Of a stretch of DNA of 64,000 nucleotides, positions 23,405 through 36,546 are shown one piece after another (the stretch's first letter is position 1; each line of letters starts with the position of its first letter). Origin of the DNA: Margaritifera margaritifera (lineage: Eukaryota; Mollusca; Bivalvia; Unionida; Margaritiferidae). The stretch lies in NCBI GenBank assembly GCA_029931535.1, contig JAQPZY010000848.1, positions 248,001 through 312,000 on the forward strand, written 5' to 3'. Below the pieces are notes generated by a model that ran no database searches, was not told the origin of the DNA, and saw only the letters and a list, made by a program, of their open reading frames with translations. Both the position numbers and the translations under genes were made by a program.

Positions 23405-24910
23405 CAGAGGAGCCTCGTTAATCCGGACTCCGTTTATCCGGAAACCTCGCTATCCGGACAGAGTTCAATGAGAACGGATTTCCTAAATGTTATTTTGCTC
23501 CGTTAATCAAGAAATCCGCGTTCCGGATCCGGAAATCAAAATCGGGGACCAAAGTGTAAAATTACTATAAAACTTGCCTCGATAATCCGGAAATAATCTG
23601 TCCAAAAATAAGAAAATTAAAAATAAACGTATATGAAAATACAGTCAGGCGAATAACACCGATTCACCTACGCATATTTGGAGGTGTGTTCATGTATCAA
23701 TCTCTGATTGGTCAAATTCTAGTGGCACGTTAAAGTTATAAATTGTTCATGTGATCATGTGTGTGGAAAAACTTCAAGTAGCGTGACCGTATTGTAACCA
23801 GCGATTGTATAAACAATGTCTGTTTTAGCTAGTCGCTGACGGGGGTGTTAATAATTAAATAAACACACTGGGATCAAATCGTCCACACATTTTGACATAA
23901 CATATGGTTAATAAATTAAGTGTGTCATTAAATCTCTGTATTGTTTACCAATTGTATGTAACAATCACAGTTTGTTGATGCCTGAACAAATAAAGTGGAT
24001 TGACTTAAGCTGTGGACAGTATAGGGCTTCATTTCAGAATAAAAGGGCACGTCAATTATCGGCTTATTAGCAGCTATAACAGTTGTAAAATACGACTTAT
24101 AGAAATGACTGCATTTTATAAGTTTACCATAACTCATTTAACTGCGACATATCAGTTTGTATTCGTTCTACTTTTTATATTATTATGGCGACACCATCAA
24201 GCAAGTCCTAGACGAGTAGAGATATCGGCCAGCATAAACAAGAAGATTTGCCAGAAGATTTGCCAACACAAAGAAGATCACCCAAAAGCTACTATTCAAG
24301 ATATCCGCCAGCATATTATAGATTACTCATCCTTAGACATTGGCAAGTCGACAATTGCGGACATCATAAAAAACAAGGACAAATGGTTGTCTGTACCTGC
24401 CGACTCAGCAGATCTAACCCGCGCTCGCCACGCCAAATATCAACAAGTCGATGATGCTGTATTCATGTGGTTCTTAGACATGCCGGCCCACCATGCCACC
24501 GTCAACGATGAAATGCTCATTGCCAAGGCAAAGATACTCAGAGACCAACTCAGCATAACTAACTTGGCCTATTCTCGTGGTTGGCTACAACACTTCAAGA
24601 ATCGGCGGGGCATCAAATGGCAATTGTATGAGGGAGAAGCAGATAGTGCCGACATGAACAAAGTGCAGGCCGTACAAGTGCATGTTATAATAAAGTGAAA
24701 TAAACACAAGTCAATAGATGTATTCATTAATCTATTTCAACCATTATTGCATATACAGTACATTTACAAATACATGTACAGTACATGTACATGTATACGG
24801 TATGATGACATCGTAAAATAAAAATGTGCATGATTCAATTATCCGGAAAACTTGTTAATCCAGAAATATTCACTGGGAACGAAGTTGTCCGGATTAACGA
24901 GGCTCCTCTG
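23405..24910 (+). mobile_element. Tigger/pogo element with perfect 24-bp TIRs (internally deleted)
   Basis: CAGAGGAGCCTCGTTAATCC (first 20 of 24 identical bases) at 23405 and its reverse complement ending at 24910, flanked by TA on both sides. Additional CCGGA-containing subterminal repeats lie near both ends. At 1506 bp it is shorter than an autonomous element and retains only the DNA-binding half of the transposase. The perfect TIRs argue for recent insertion. Confidence 0.9.
24185..24698 (+). pseudogene. Tigger transposase N-terminal DNA-binding region, truncated
   Basis: The likely start is ATG at 24185 (MATPSSK), followed by a one-base frameshift near 24206 into the frame PRRVEISASINKKICQ. 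That frame runs through a CENP-B-type helix-turn-helix (ATIQDIRQHI, GKSTIADIIKNKDKW) and a second Tc5-type helix-turn-helix (VFMWFLDM, AKAKILRDQL, RGWLQHFKNRRGIKW, EGEADSAD). It stops shortly after, where the catalytic DDE/D domain should begin; that domain is deleted. Without it the product cannot cut DNA, but a DNA-binding protein is conceivable. Confidence 0.85.
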
Positions 24911-26387
24911 TACATAGCTACATGAAGTTTTCACCAAAAGACTTTTTATCGTGTCTGGTTGATACTAAAGGAAAATGATGCTGATCTTACTTGCAGTATG
25001 GCCAATATGGTGGCCATCTTGAAAATCTAGTTATGGCTACTTCTTCTAAATGGATGGCTGTAATGACATGGGGTTTTAACTATAAGACTTCTTATGATGT
25101 CTAGTTGGCAATAAATGAAAAAGGTGCTGATCTGACATCCAGTATGACCACTATGGTGGCCATCTTGAAAATCTTGTTATATCTACTTTTGCTGAATGGA
25201 TAGTGATAGTGACATGGAGTTTTCACTAAAAGACTTCATATAATATGTAGTTGGTCCTAAATAAAAATGGTGCTGATCAAATGTCCAACATGATGGCCAT
25301 GTTAACCATCTTAAAAATTTGGTTATATTAGTCCTTTATAAGGAATGGTCATATTGACATGTGGTTATCACTAAAACGCTTCTCAATATATGTAGTTGGT
25401 TTTAAATGACAATGATGCCAGTGTGACTTCTCAGAATTTGACAAATCTAGTAAAAGTTACTTCTTCTAATGGGTGGCGTTACCAAAATTTTTATTTGTCT
25501 TAAACACTATTGCTATTCGCAGTATATCCTTGTTCTTGTATTAAAATGCTATGGCCACTTCTCCTAAACAGATGGTCATATCAACATGGACTTTTCACTA
25601 AAACACTTAGTACGATATGCAGCTTGTTCAAATGCAAATGGTGCTAATCTGACCTCCAATACATGCACACTTTTGCGAAGAAGTTTTGAAAACTAGACCT
25701 AATTGACCTTGGGGTCAACTCTAAGGTAATTGCTTGCATTTTTATGCTTCATTGAGCTTATGAACATGGTGCCTTGTATATATACAAATGAATTTGACCA
25801 GACTTTGTGTTTAGTTGCATTTCAGTGTACAAGTTGATAACACTCCAACAGTAATATCAAGGTCAACAGTCTCGACTTTTAGCTGTACTGGCTTCTTAGC
25901 ATGATAACACAAACAATTATGATTGAATTTTTATTATTTAACCCAGTTTGTGGATATATCTCAAGAATACCGTAAATGATACCACTTCAATAACATTAAG
26001 GGGTTTTTTTCTATTAAAAATGTTACTTATAGATTTAATTAAACTTAGCATGTGGTTATATCTTGACATTGTTTTAAACAAGTTCAGTGATCATTTATCA
26101 ATGATATTAGGTTCAAGGTCAAAGGTCGTGCTAAAGAATTTTGTACTGCACTTACAGGTATCATGTGAACATGTTAACTCAAACATAAGAAAATTTGCCA
26201 TGTTGGAGTTTCTGAACAATATCAAGGATGGTTTCAGTAATCAGAAGTTAAAAAGAACAAATTGTCTTGTCATGGGTTCCTGGAAATTCTTTCCAGGCAG
26301 TAGACCTTCTGTCCCTTAGAGGAACTGTTGTTGAACTCTGCTGGCCATAGACCTTCAGTCCCTTAGAGGAACTGTTGTTGAACTCTG

Positions 26388-27145
26388 CTGGCCATAGACC
26401 AGTAGAGCTTATGCAGTGGCTTTTTCCCTGGCATGTTAGCACAAGTTTGTTATTGCACTCTTCCTAAATCACTGGGAGGATTGCCATGAAACTTTACAAA
26501 CATATTCATTCCAAGGTCTATTTGCTCCTAAATGAAAAACGAGCCCCTCAGCACTTGAAAATCTTATTGACACCTGTCCTCCTTAATGGATGTTCATACC
26601 TACATGGAGTTTTGAATAAAAGACTTTTTATGATGTCAAGTTGGTCCTAAATGAAAATGGTGTTGATCTGAAAATCTTGTTAGTGCTGCTTCTCCTAAAC
26701 AGATGGTTATATCAACATGGGGTTTTCACTAAAAGACTTTGTATGAGATCTAGTTTGTCCAAAGTGAAAATGGTACTGATCTGACATCCAGTATGGCCCT
26801 ATGGAGTCCATTTTGAAAATCTTTGTTATTGGTACTCCTCCTGAGCGGATAGTCAGTTTGACGTGGGTTTTTCACTAAAAGACTGAATGGACATCTAGTT
26901 GGTCCTAAATGAAAATGCTCTTCAGACATTCAGTATGACTACCACAATTGACATCTTGAAATTCTTTAACAGATGGTTGTATCAGAAAATATTTTCTGTT
27001 ACCAGATTTAGTATGTTGGAGTTTCTCAAGAATTCAAGTGATAGTTTCAATGCTCAGCAAGTACCAAGAAGAAACAGTCTTATCATGGATTTCTGGAAAT
27101 TATTTTTGGCCAGTAGAGCATCAATTCCCTCAAGAAACTTTTGTT
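26388..27145 (+). repeat. repeat family B, copy 4 (short)
   Basis: Head CATAGACCAGTAGAGCTTAT, about four internal units, and a tail shared with copy 3 (TGTTGGAGTTTCT, TTCCTGGAAATT or TTTCTGGAAATT). It lies directly downstream of copy 3 in the same orientation. Confidence 0.65.
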
Positions 27146-28404
27146 TATTTTAAAAAGTTGATGCAGCCAAAAATGAATATTTTATGATAGTATTTCATTG
27201 TTTTCGTGTCTTGCCGGAATTAGCAGATAGTGAGTGATGGGAGTCACTTTTCATATGTCCTCAAAAAACTCAAGTATAAATTGTGACTGACATTATTCAT
27301 TAGTAATTTTTTTCTCTGGCTTTCTTTCAGGGGTGCCTTATTTCCAAGATAGGTCGTAGTTTTGCATACAAATATTGGTAGATGATGAGAATATATGTAT
27401 TTAAAATTGCATATTACAAGAATGTGAAAGAATCTTTCAGTGCAGCATCAGTAGAGAATATGTTAATTCTTTGTTAATTGATACATGTTTTTACACTTAG
27501 TATTTGACAGATTTTTGGGAATGTATGTGCTTTTTCTTTAAAAACACAAGTTTCTCATCTCCGCATGTTAACTTATATAACATATAATGTGCATTAGGCA
27601 GCTTATTTTTTAAATGGAGAAATAGAGAGAGCAAACCTTTGTAGGAATTGGATGGGTTATTTTCAAGGTCACCTTAATTTAGAACTTTTAGGTTTTATAT
27701 ATAAATATAGTGAGATTTTGTGCATTTCAAAAAGATGCAGCCTATTTAATGCAAATATCATAAATGTGTAATATAATTCTTTTCAAGCTGTAAATGTAAA
27801 CTCTGTTGTTTTCCTACAATTAAAAGTTTTAGTATTTTGCATAAATATATTTAAATTATTATATTTATATGATATTAATTAAGAAAAAGTTTTAATTTTT
27901 TGCAGAATAGTTTATGATAAATCTACATGTTTAGTTGCATCAAATCTGCAATCAGCATTTTGTAGTACATTATGCTAATTACCCCTGTAGATACATTTCT
28001 GATCAAGAGAGCTAATAACTTTATTTTTTAATCTCATGTAAATCTTTTCTTCTTTACTGATTATGCAACTGTTAAAGGCATATTCTTTTTATATTATGAG
28101 TGTTTGTCTCTAGGGGGTGTATGCTATGTAAAACTAAGTAACATGTCAAACCACACAGCACTAACTGTATCTTTTGCCAACACATTTTTGTAAAACAAAT
28201 TTTTTTATTTTAAACATTTATGCATTCATTTGGTTGAAAAATATCAGAGTCAGCATACTGATGTTTACATTTAATACTCCATAATGTATTGTTATTCTGA
28301 TTGTGAAAATATTACATGCACCTCTAGTCTATTGATGAGTATTATTTTTTGCTCAATTGCCAAGGGTTAAAAACCTGTTTCAAATTTTCTTTTATCATTT
28401 TCAG
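27146..28404. other. EXOC4 intron 2, unique 3' part
   Basis: AT-rich intronic sequence leading to the acceptor of exon c. No repeat or gene recognised. Confidence 0.5.
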
Positions 28405-28482
28405 CCACCTCTCTTCAGATTTGATGCTTCAATACATGCATTGAGCACCAACAGCTATGTAGAAGACACAAGGCAGTTCAGT
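28405..28482 (+). CDS. EXOC4: EXOC4 (Sec8) internal exon c
   Basis: The acceptor is TTTTATCATTTTCAG. The exon reads PPLFRFDASIHALSTNSYVE then DTRQFS, matching human Sec8 SLFKFESSSHAISMSAYL. The end is chosen at TTCAGT/GTAGGT, giving 78 nt and phase 0, because the next recognisable exon begins in phase 0. An alternative donor four bases downstream (GTAG/GTGGAA) would give phase 1 and would not join exon d. The region after this peptide is variable among Sec8 proteins, so loss or gain of a small exon inside the following 20-kb intron cannot be excluded. Confidence 0.85.
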
Positions 28483-28620
28483 GTAGGTGGAAACATAATT
28501 TATATTTTGGAACTTGTATAACCTTAATTGAAAGGGGACCACCAAATCAGGTTGGATTTGTCAATTATCTAGAATACTAATGAAGTGTCCAATCAAATAT
28601 TAGTAATGCATCAGGAACAC

Positions 28621-28739
28621 AATTTTAAATTGGGCAAGATATGTAGAATGAGCCTACAGCCATCTCTATATTTTATACAATTTTAAATTGGGCAAGATAT
28701 TCACAATGAGCCTACAGCCATCTTTATATTTTATACAAA
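28621..28739. repeat. 58-bp tandem duplication
   Basis: AATTTTAAATTGGGCAAGAT and the following AGCCTACAGCCATCT block occur twice, 58 bp apart, with a few changes. Confidence 0.9.
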
Positions 28740-29083
28740 TTCCTTCTTTTTTTCCCAATATTTTTCTAAGTAACCTTTTACATCAGAATTTGATTCATGT
28801 TCAAAACTTGCTGTTTTATTATAGTATGAAGAGAATATATATTATGGCAACAAATGCACTTGTTTATAATCCCCTTAAAACACAATTTATGTAGATAAAA
28901 AATCTACTGGTTTAGAAGCCAATCTGCTGATCAAAATTTGTAAATCTACTGGTTTGATCTCCTGGTTCTGTCACATGTATGGTAATATTATACTAGTATT
29001 TTGCAAGCATAAAAAGGGGTAAATAAATCTAAAGTGAGGTTTACTGATTTAAACATGTAAATTTTGTTTATTTGGTGTTAATA

Positions 29084-29270
29084 CAGCACTTCCTGATTAT
29101 AACGCTGACCATAGGAGTCATTGAGTACTGCCTTATAGTGAAGCCGCCGTATAATGAAGTACATTATACATATAATTTAACTGCTATATAGTAAAATTGG
29201 ATTTGTGACCATACTTGGTTTATCACAGATATCATGTTATAATAAAGGACCCAGTAGTGAGGGAGTGCTG
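29084..29270. mobile_element. 187-bp MITE, TA target
   Basis: TA-CAGCACTTCCTGATTATAAC at the left and a right end whose reverse complement is CAGCACTCCCTCACTACTGG, followed by TA. No coding capacity. A relic of the same family lies at 13456. Tigger-derived MITEs have this form. Confidence 0.8.
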
Positions 29271-29274
29271 TATT

Positions 29275-30607
29275 GAGCTGAAACAAGTACCAAATTTTCC
29301 AATTAGAATATTCATTTAATGTTTTCAAACAGAATTGGAATGTTCTTAAATATTAATAAAGATATTGCATCTGTTTTTTTTATCCCTCCCTCCCCCATCC
29401 CTGCCCTTGCCAAGCTGCATTGAAAAACACTGCGAACTCAGCCATCAAAATTTAATTAAATGATATCATAGGGTTCTTGAGGTTTTGGGGTAGTATTTAG
29501 ACTAATAATCAGATGAATGTAGGTGCTATTTTCCCTGTTTTATCTTTAAACTCTATGTGACCAAAAACCATTTGTTTAGTGCTGAACACTAACTGTAGCC
29601 TTGTTAAAGAAAGGCAGTAACTTTTGATTACTTGTTCAGTTAAATCTGGGAAATATCTCAAAAATATTTTCATGGCAGTGATGTATTCCCAATGAAAATG
29701 GCTCCAATTTACTTTCAGTGTAACGTGAATGGAGTGTGAAATAGATTCATGCATGCAGTCATTGGCTCAATGTGCAGAATATACCAAAAAGTTAAATTTG
29801 GGTATATTGATTGGTATATAATGGCTTTGTTGACCTTGATATAACCCCTGTTCTGTACCATGTTCTTTATTAACTTGCCGTACTACATGTTATCTTTTCA
29901 AAAGTGCCTGAATGACAGAGAAAAAAGGGCAATATTATGAGTTTTGTGACTATTCCGAATTTTGACATTATGATTACCATGTGAGTGTGTGTTTGAATTT
30001 CATGTGATGTAGCAGGTTTGAAGTTGTTCTTTTGTAAACTACTTCAATGTTGCACAGTTTACATTTTGTCATGCTTGTTTCTCTTACAAAATTGTGCCAA
30101 ACAGCACGACTGACTGTTGACTTTGGGTGTAGGTGTCACTTGCTTGGTAAACAAATGAATATTTCCAATAATGATATTCTGTTCGAATATTCATAATAAA
30201 GTATTCTTGTTCAGATGTTCTGTCATTTGTTTCAAATCTAGGGTTGTAATATCCAAAAAAGTTATAGTTGCTGGAAACAATTGCAAAGTTTTCAGGCTCT
30301 CAAATCTGGATATTAATGAAAATTCAAAGATAAAATTTATGAAGGTTAAGATACTACCTTCATAAATCATAGCGCAACAAAATTATTTTCCCCCCATAGA
30401 CAATTGGATTCCTTATTGACCTTTCAGAGGTCAGTACTGGAAAACAAATATGGGGGTACCCATGATTCACAAACAGAATTGGTAGATGTCCTGTGTTAAC
30501 CTGCTTTCCCACAGTGACCATTAACTTTTATCAGATGTTTCTTATTGCCACCATCCCACCCCCATACATTTAGAAAATTTTCCAGTTATTAAAGTTGAAT
30601 ACACATA
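29275..30607. other. EXOC4 intron 3, unique part
   Basis: No exon, RNA gene or repeat family recognised. A pyrimidine tract (TCCCTCCCTCCCCC) lies at about 29383-29396. Confidence 0.4.
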
Positions 30608-30612
30608 CCAGA

Positions 30613-31824
30613 CAGGGATTCACAAATCCACTTGCCTGACTCCCAGTACAAGCTCAAATTTGGTTTGGCCCAGCTGAAGTTTGCAAGGCATTTGCCCACA
30701 GGCAAGTCCAAAAAATTGAGAGAGGGATACAAGATATAAGAAATATTATTTAACGTTGGTGGTCTGGGTCTGTGCGAGCTATTTTACCAACCAGGGGTTG
30801 TGGTCAGTTCCTAATGCTTTATGTTCTCCAAGCCTTATACCCCGTGATCTCACCACAGTACATATATCAGTACCTTTATTTAGCATATCTATGTAGCGCA
30901 TTCTTCTACATAAATGGCCACAGTTTCTTTCATCTATTATATATATCATTTCCATCTTGTAGTCAGTGTCAAGGACAGTCTCGCATTTTCTTGCATAGAC
31001 ATGATAATGTCAATATTTAATATTTAAAGCAATTTCTGACAGATAAGGAATAAATATTTATGTTTTAACTTATCAGTTAGATTTTAATCGTAATATTTGT
31101 ACGTATCTTCGATTGCTGGCTCTAAACAGTTGGCTTTTCAAAGATTGTTTTGATGCATGTTACTGAGTTTATGGCGAGTAGGTTCATTGTTAATAATACA
31201 ACTCCTGAGATTTCTTTGACAGGTGTGTTTGGAAATAAAAGGCACGGATCTCAATTAACCAGTGTTTATGATCTGTTGTTTACGTTATAATTACAGGAGA
31301 CCAATACATAGTTACTGCTTGGCAAACAATTCAGTGGACAAAAAAAAGTTCTCAAATCGTTGTCAAAAGTCGGATTGTCAAATATTTTGATGCATGTCAC
31401 CAATGATAATTGTTAAGTAAATGGATAAAATAAGTGTTCACAAATCCTTCAGTTGTGAGTATAAATAAATCATTACAAACAGTCTAGCTTTCATTCTCTC
31501 TCTCTCAAAAATCTAGTTTTTTCCAAACCCTTTTCTACTTAAATACTAAATTTACATTTATCTGTCTGTACATTTATATGTCTGCTTTTGCTCTTCTAAC
31601 TGTATCTGCATTCTAACTCTTTCTAATCTACACATCTATCTACATGTATTATTTACATATATAAAGTTTGATAACTTTAATAATCAGCATATGGTTTTAA
31701 AGTGCCAACGAAGATAAAAAGAAAACAAAATCTTCAATGAATATAACATGATTTCCTTAAAATATACCATATATTATTTTATCTTATTGTTTTAGATAAC
31801 TTTTATAAAATTTGTAAATCCCTG
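30613..31824 (+). mobile_element. hAT-like non-autonomous element, copy 2 (1212 bp, complete)
   Basis: Left end CAGGGATTCACAAATCC; right end GGATTTGTGAAT-like in reverse, reading CAGGGATTTACAAATTT on the minus strand. CCAGA is found at 30608-30612 and 31825-31829, a 5-bp duplication like that of the hAT element at 10068. The interior matches copy 1 (8359-9425). No coding sequence. The right duplication coincides with the terminal bases of an inverted sister, so it seems to have inserted into the very end of copy 3. Confidence 0.8.
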
Positions 31825-33071
31825 CCAGAGCTTTACAAATTGTATAAAAGTCATCTTGCTCCAGGGCAAACTGACTGAAAAATTGAACTTGCCCTTTGGA
31901 GATTCAATCTTGCCCCAAAATATGTGAACATAATATCACAACAAAAGTTAAAAGATAAAATATGGGATGTTTTCTGTAAATCACATTATATTTATTTTAC
32001 AATAAAGAACTTCTTTTCTTTTTATCTTTGTTGCACCTTAAGACATATGCTGATAATTCAAGTTATCAAAAAGGATATATGTAAATAGTACCGTATTTTA
32101 TGTATTTTTTCGTACACGAAAAAATAATAATTTTTTTCAGAGAACGAAAAATTATATGTAAAAAAAATATTATTATTTTGGAGTACTGACCGTGTACGAA
32201 AAATAAAGGGTTCGGACCTAAACAAGATCTACCGTTATGTGACACACGATGCTGGGTAACCTAACATCACTAACAGAAAAATAAACATACATTGCTTTGT
32301 CTAATTTTGCTCTCAACCTAATTAGTTTTTATTTTTAAAAAAATATCCCAAAAGACTTTTGTTGTTATCAATGAATATGTGTAAGCGTGTGTGTGTGTGA
32401 GAGAGAGAGAGAGGACAATGTGTCGGTGTGTACTAGATATTGTCTTCTTACAGCAACAGTAACCTCATTATGAAATCAATAAAAAATAAAATAACTCGAA
32501 CCTTTTTCGTTTCTAGTGAATGCGTGTACAAGAGAGAGATGAAAAAGTGTTCTGTCTGTGTGTAAGATCGCACGCAGAGCTGCATTTTATTTTTAGTTGT
32601 TGGAGAGAGAGGGGTTGCAATGTGATTTTAATCTTTATTGTTCAGTTACCTGTCGATTGTGTTCTTCCTCATTTGCACACGTACAAGAGCACTATTATAT
32701 TCCATTGGCAATTAAAACCTGAATAAATAAATCGTTCTTGTTCTAATTAGGATGTTCATTGTCACAAAAACCAAGTGGCTATCCAGAGGTATTACAAGCT
32801 AATTAAATGTGCCTAGACCTTTAGCTGGGTCATTTCCAGTAAATACCGGATTGAAGACCAGATTCGCATTGACAGTTCAAATTAGTGAGGCTCTCAGTAG
32901 GGAAATGAGGCTACCCATAGGGTATTTAAAAGGTTTCCGACAAAGCCATTGTCTCAACAACAGTATTGACGTATCAGTTGGAAAATGACAATAATAACAG
33001 CTGTTGGTTGAAAAATGTGATTTTTGCCATTCAAAATAAATACGAATGGCAAATGCATTTAGTAGCCAATG

Positions 33072-33072
<1 letters not shown>

Positions 33073-33136
<64 letters not shown>
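33073..33136. repeat. (AT)n microsatellite
   Basis: About 32 AT units inside the pogo element. Open YIYI frames across it are artefacts. Confidence 0.95.
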
Positions 33137-33140
<4 letters not shown>

Positions 33141-33325
33141 GAGAAAGAGAGAGTAGAGAGACAGACAGACAGACAAAAGAAACGAAAACATGTGTACATG
33201 GAAATATATATTATAAACACAAAATGTTATTATTTACAAACGTATAATCTGCGATCCAACCATAAGCGAATAAACAAAAAATGCAATAAAATTATGTAAT
33301 GAAAAATTCAGAATGTTCAAGAGTT

Positions 33326-33800
33326 CTATAAATCTCCCAGCTCAAAGCCCTCAAACCATTCATCATCTTCGTCGCTAGAGAGATTTTCCAGTGGAGCTGC
33401 ATTGTCACTCCTTATACAGTGGCCCTCCCTACCATTAACTGCATTTGAAAGTCCAGTTACTTTAAAACTGCTAATTATCATGTCCTTTTTCTTCTTTAAC
33501 TCCTCATTGGCTTCAAAAATCCAATCGATCATCTGCTGCTTTGAAGGGGCTGGAATTTTTTCAGTCGTCTCTTTACCAGCCTCCCTGGTTGCAATACTTT
33601 TGGAAGTTTGGTCCTTCATATAGCTTGACCATTTTTTCCGCAGCAGTCCCTTGAACGGTTTATTTAAATAGACGTCCAGTGGCTGCAGTTTACATGTGCA
33701 TCCACCGGGAATTACCGCCATTGTTGTTCTTGATTTTTTCATGGATTTTTTAACTCCATCAGTCAAATGGCCACGGAATGAATCCAACACTAGGAGAGAA
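33326..33800 (-). pseudogene. pogo transposase C-terminal half
   Basis: The minus-strand frame starts at VLDSFRGHLTDGVKKSMKK, which contains the second catalytic Asp (VLDSFRGH). It continues through MAVIPGGCTCKLQPLDVYLN, with the third catalytic Asp (LQPLDVYLN), to KPFKGLLRKKW. It ends in an acidic tail (SSDEDDEWFEGFELGDL), a typical pogo/jerky C-terminus. The helix-turn-helix region and the first catalytic Asp are absent upstream of about 33800. The element around it is short, so this is an internal deletion and not truncation by the window. Confidence 0.8.
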
Positions 33801-34628
33801 GGTACGCGCTTCGTGTGTTTATAGTTTTTATTGCATTGCTAAAAATGAAACAATGAGACTAATTGCCCCTTGGCACGTACTGACACGCTTTAGATATTAT
33901 TTTTATTGGATAACAAAACATCAAATGGCTTCTGAACTCGTTTTAAAATGCGCGTGGTGCTTTGTTACAGTGACCGACTTAATAAAGAGCACTCATTAAC
34001 AATGTTGTTTAAGGATTATGTACTGTAAAGGCCATTGTCCAGTTGTTAATGAACAGCAGCAGCTATTATAATGACAACAACAGATCATACACATCAATCA
34101 TTATATTTTTTCGCCGATAAAGAAGACAAAGAAAGGCGGTTTGATGAATGAGAATAGATTATCAGTTAACAAAACAATTACCCTTTCCAGATGAGATTAT
34201 CAAAGGCTTTTGTACACGATTATAAATGGTGATTAATTCTTTATTTCTTGATCCATTGTTTCATTATTGGATGCCTCAATTAAACATTTATGCGAAGTTT
34301 GCAACATAAAGCACCTTAATTGTAAATTAGTTTAATCTCTTATTCGTTGTTGTAAAAATAAAAAGGCAATATTTTCGATATATTTTGCAAATGTAAATCT
34401 TCACAGCGGATCTTTTTTATGTACGAAAATTTAAAGGATTTAACGAAAAATTCGAAGTGCTATGTACGAAAAAATTAGATACATTTAATTATTTATTATT
34501 TTTATAGCTATATGGTGTACGAAAAATTAAAGGGTACGAAAAATAACATGAAATACGGTACATGCAGATATATAAATGAGAAAAAAAAGTGCTAGGATGT
34601 ATACATAGTTAGAAGAGCAAAGACAGAC

Positions 34629-34653
34629 ATATATATATATATATATATGTATA

Positions 34654-34738
<85 letters not shown>

Positions 34739-34746
34739 GTATGTAT
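34629..34746. repeat. (AT)n/(GT)n microsatellite
   Basis: Long AT array with a short GTGTGTGTGT interruption, inside hAT-like copy 3. The corresponding place in copy 1 is ordinary sequence (CATGTGTACAGACAGACAT on its minus strand), so the array expanded locally. Confidence 0.9.
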
Positions 34747-36546
34747 AGATAAATAGATTGATAAGGGTTTTGGAAATAGCTAGATTTTAGAGAGAGATGT
34801 TTAGGTAAATGACCTTGAACTGAAAAATTAAACATAACCAAGAACAGAACTGTGTTAACCGAATTTTAATAATGTTTTAATATATAAAGTTGCCTTTTTT
34901 GCCTAGATATGCTAGCAGACTCATCTCTTCAACTACAGCAGCAATAATGAAAGCTAGACATTTTGTGATGATTTATTTATACCAACAACTGAATGATTTG
35001 AGAACACTTATTTTGTCCATTTACTTAACAGTTATCACCTTGAAATTAGCAACATACATCAAAACGGTCTTTGACAATTTGACTTTTGAGAATGATTTGA
35101 AAACATTTATTTACATCCATTTAATTATTTGCCAAACAGTAAGTATGTATTGGTCTTCTGTAATTATTATGTAAATAACAGATGATAAACACCACTTGTG
35201 GGTGCTCGAGTTTTGGTACATCTGTCATGCTATTAAAGAAATCCAGGTGGCTAATCATTAGAGATGAGTGCCTTTTATTTCCAAACTCACTTTTCAAAGA
35301 AATGTTACAAGTTATATTATTAACCATTATCAGCGACATGCATCAAAACAATCTTTTACAAGCAGATCTTTTTCGAATCAACAAGCTCTGCACATTTCAG
35401 AATCTTCTCACAAACTGCCCGTGGCTAGATTAGGACTTGAGAGGTGGAAAATCCTGTATACAGTCCTACCCGTTTATGTTGACATCCTTGGGCCCGAGGA
35501 AATATTGTCAACATAAGCGGATGTCGAGATAAGTGTTTAGGGGAGCGATTTGAAAAAAGCACATTTCTCTTGGACCTGCATACAAGTTAAATTCGTCTGT
35601 AAGGGGTGACCTGTCATCAGTGAGTAGGATTTACACTTTGAGAAAACAAACAATGGAAATTTTGAGTACATGAAGACAAAACCAGTGTGAAATACACTTG
35701 TATATTGACAAATTACATTTTGGTTACCTTTGTGTAATAAAATCCACAATGCATTAAGTGCATGCATATGAAAAATCCATGAATTCGTGTACGGGTCTCA
35801 TGTTAGAAAATGTATGCATCGGTCACATCCTGATAGGAAACACATGTATAAAATATGGTTGTCCTCATTTGATCTAACCTGTCTACACAATTAACTACGA
35901 TATTCATTGTCACCAGTAGCACATGGTTGCATAGTTGTTATTTACATGCTAGAAATACATGTACTTAAATTGGCCTAGATTTTGGTCAGCCTGAGGCAAT
36001 ACATGTTACCATCTTACTGAGGCTACCAAGGGGATGGGGCTATTCACAGGGAAATGAAAACCTGTCAACAAGTTGGTTTAAACAGTAAATGTATTTATTT
36101 ACGGAAGTCATCGTGAAAAGTACATAAAATTGAAAAAGAGATATGCGGCTGATATGATTAATGAAGGCATAATGTATACATTGACACATGCTAATGAGGT
36201 ATTAAAAGAAAATGATTCATACAATACAATATTGTAATAATGTCAGCTCAAGTGGTATACATTTAAAATATGTACCGGATATATAACAGCTTTAATAAGT
36301 TATGAATTCTCTCAAAATCCAAGTACATGTAGCAGTAAAAGATTTTAATGACAAATACATATAATTAAGGTTATTATCTATATCATAATCAATGCATAAA
36401 ATTACTATAAAATTTAATTTCATTTAAATTTAAATTAATTAAAATTAAATGTTGTTAGTACAACAGGTGGGCATGGGATATAACGAGAGTACATGTATTT
36501 CTGAACTTCATGCAAGCTTCTTCTGCTTGAGCCTTGACAGTTGTTC

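Larger units (their letters stand above)
23130..26295 (+). repeat. repeat family B, copy 3, split by a Tigger element
   Basis: Head ACTGGTCAGAGACCAGAAGA at 23131, then the unit array, interrupted at 23405-24910, then more units and the same tail (25680-26240: CCAGTTTGTGGATATATCTC, CTTAGCATGTGGTTATATCT). After the tail a 47-bp unit is duplicated (26303 and 26350: TCCCTTAGAGGAACTGTTGT). Confidence 0.7.
32091..34558 (-). mobile_element. pogo-type transposon, 2.47 kb, internally deleted
   Basis: Ends CCGTATTTTATGTATTTTTT and (reverse complement) CCGTATTTCATGTTATTTTT, 22 of the first 25 positions matching, flanked by TA. Subterminal CGTACGAAAAAT-type repeats occur at both ends. It sits at a TA inside copy 3 of the hAT-like element, at the point where copy 1 reads GTAAATAGTACATGTAGA without a break. 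It carries the C-terminal part of a transposase and an (AT)n tract. Confidence 0.85.
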
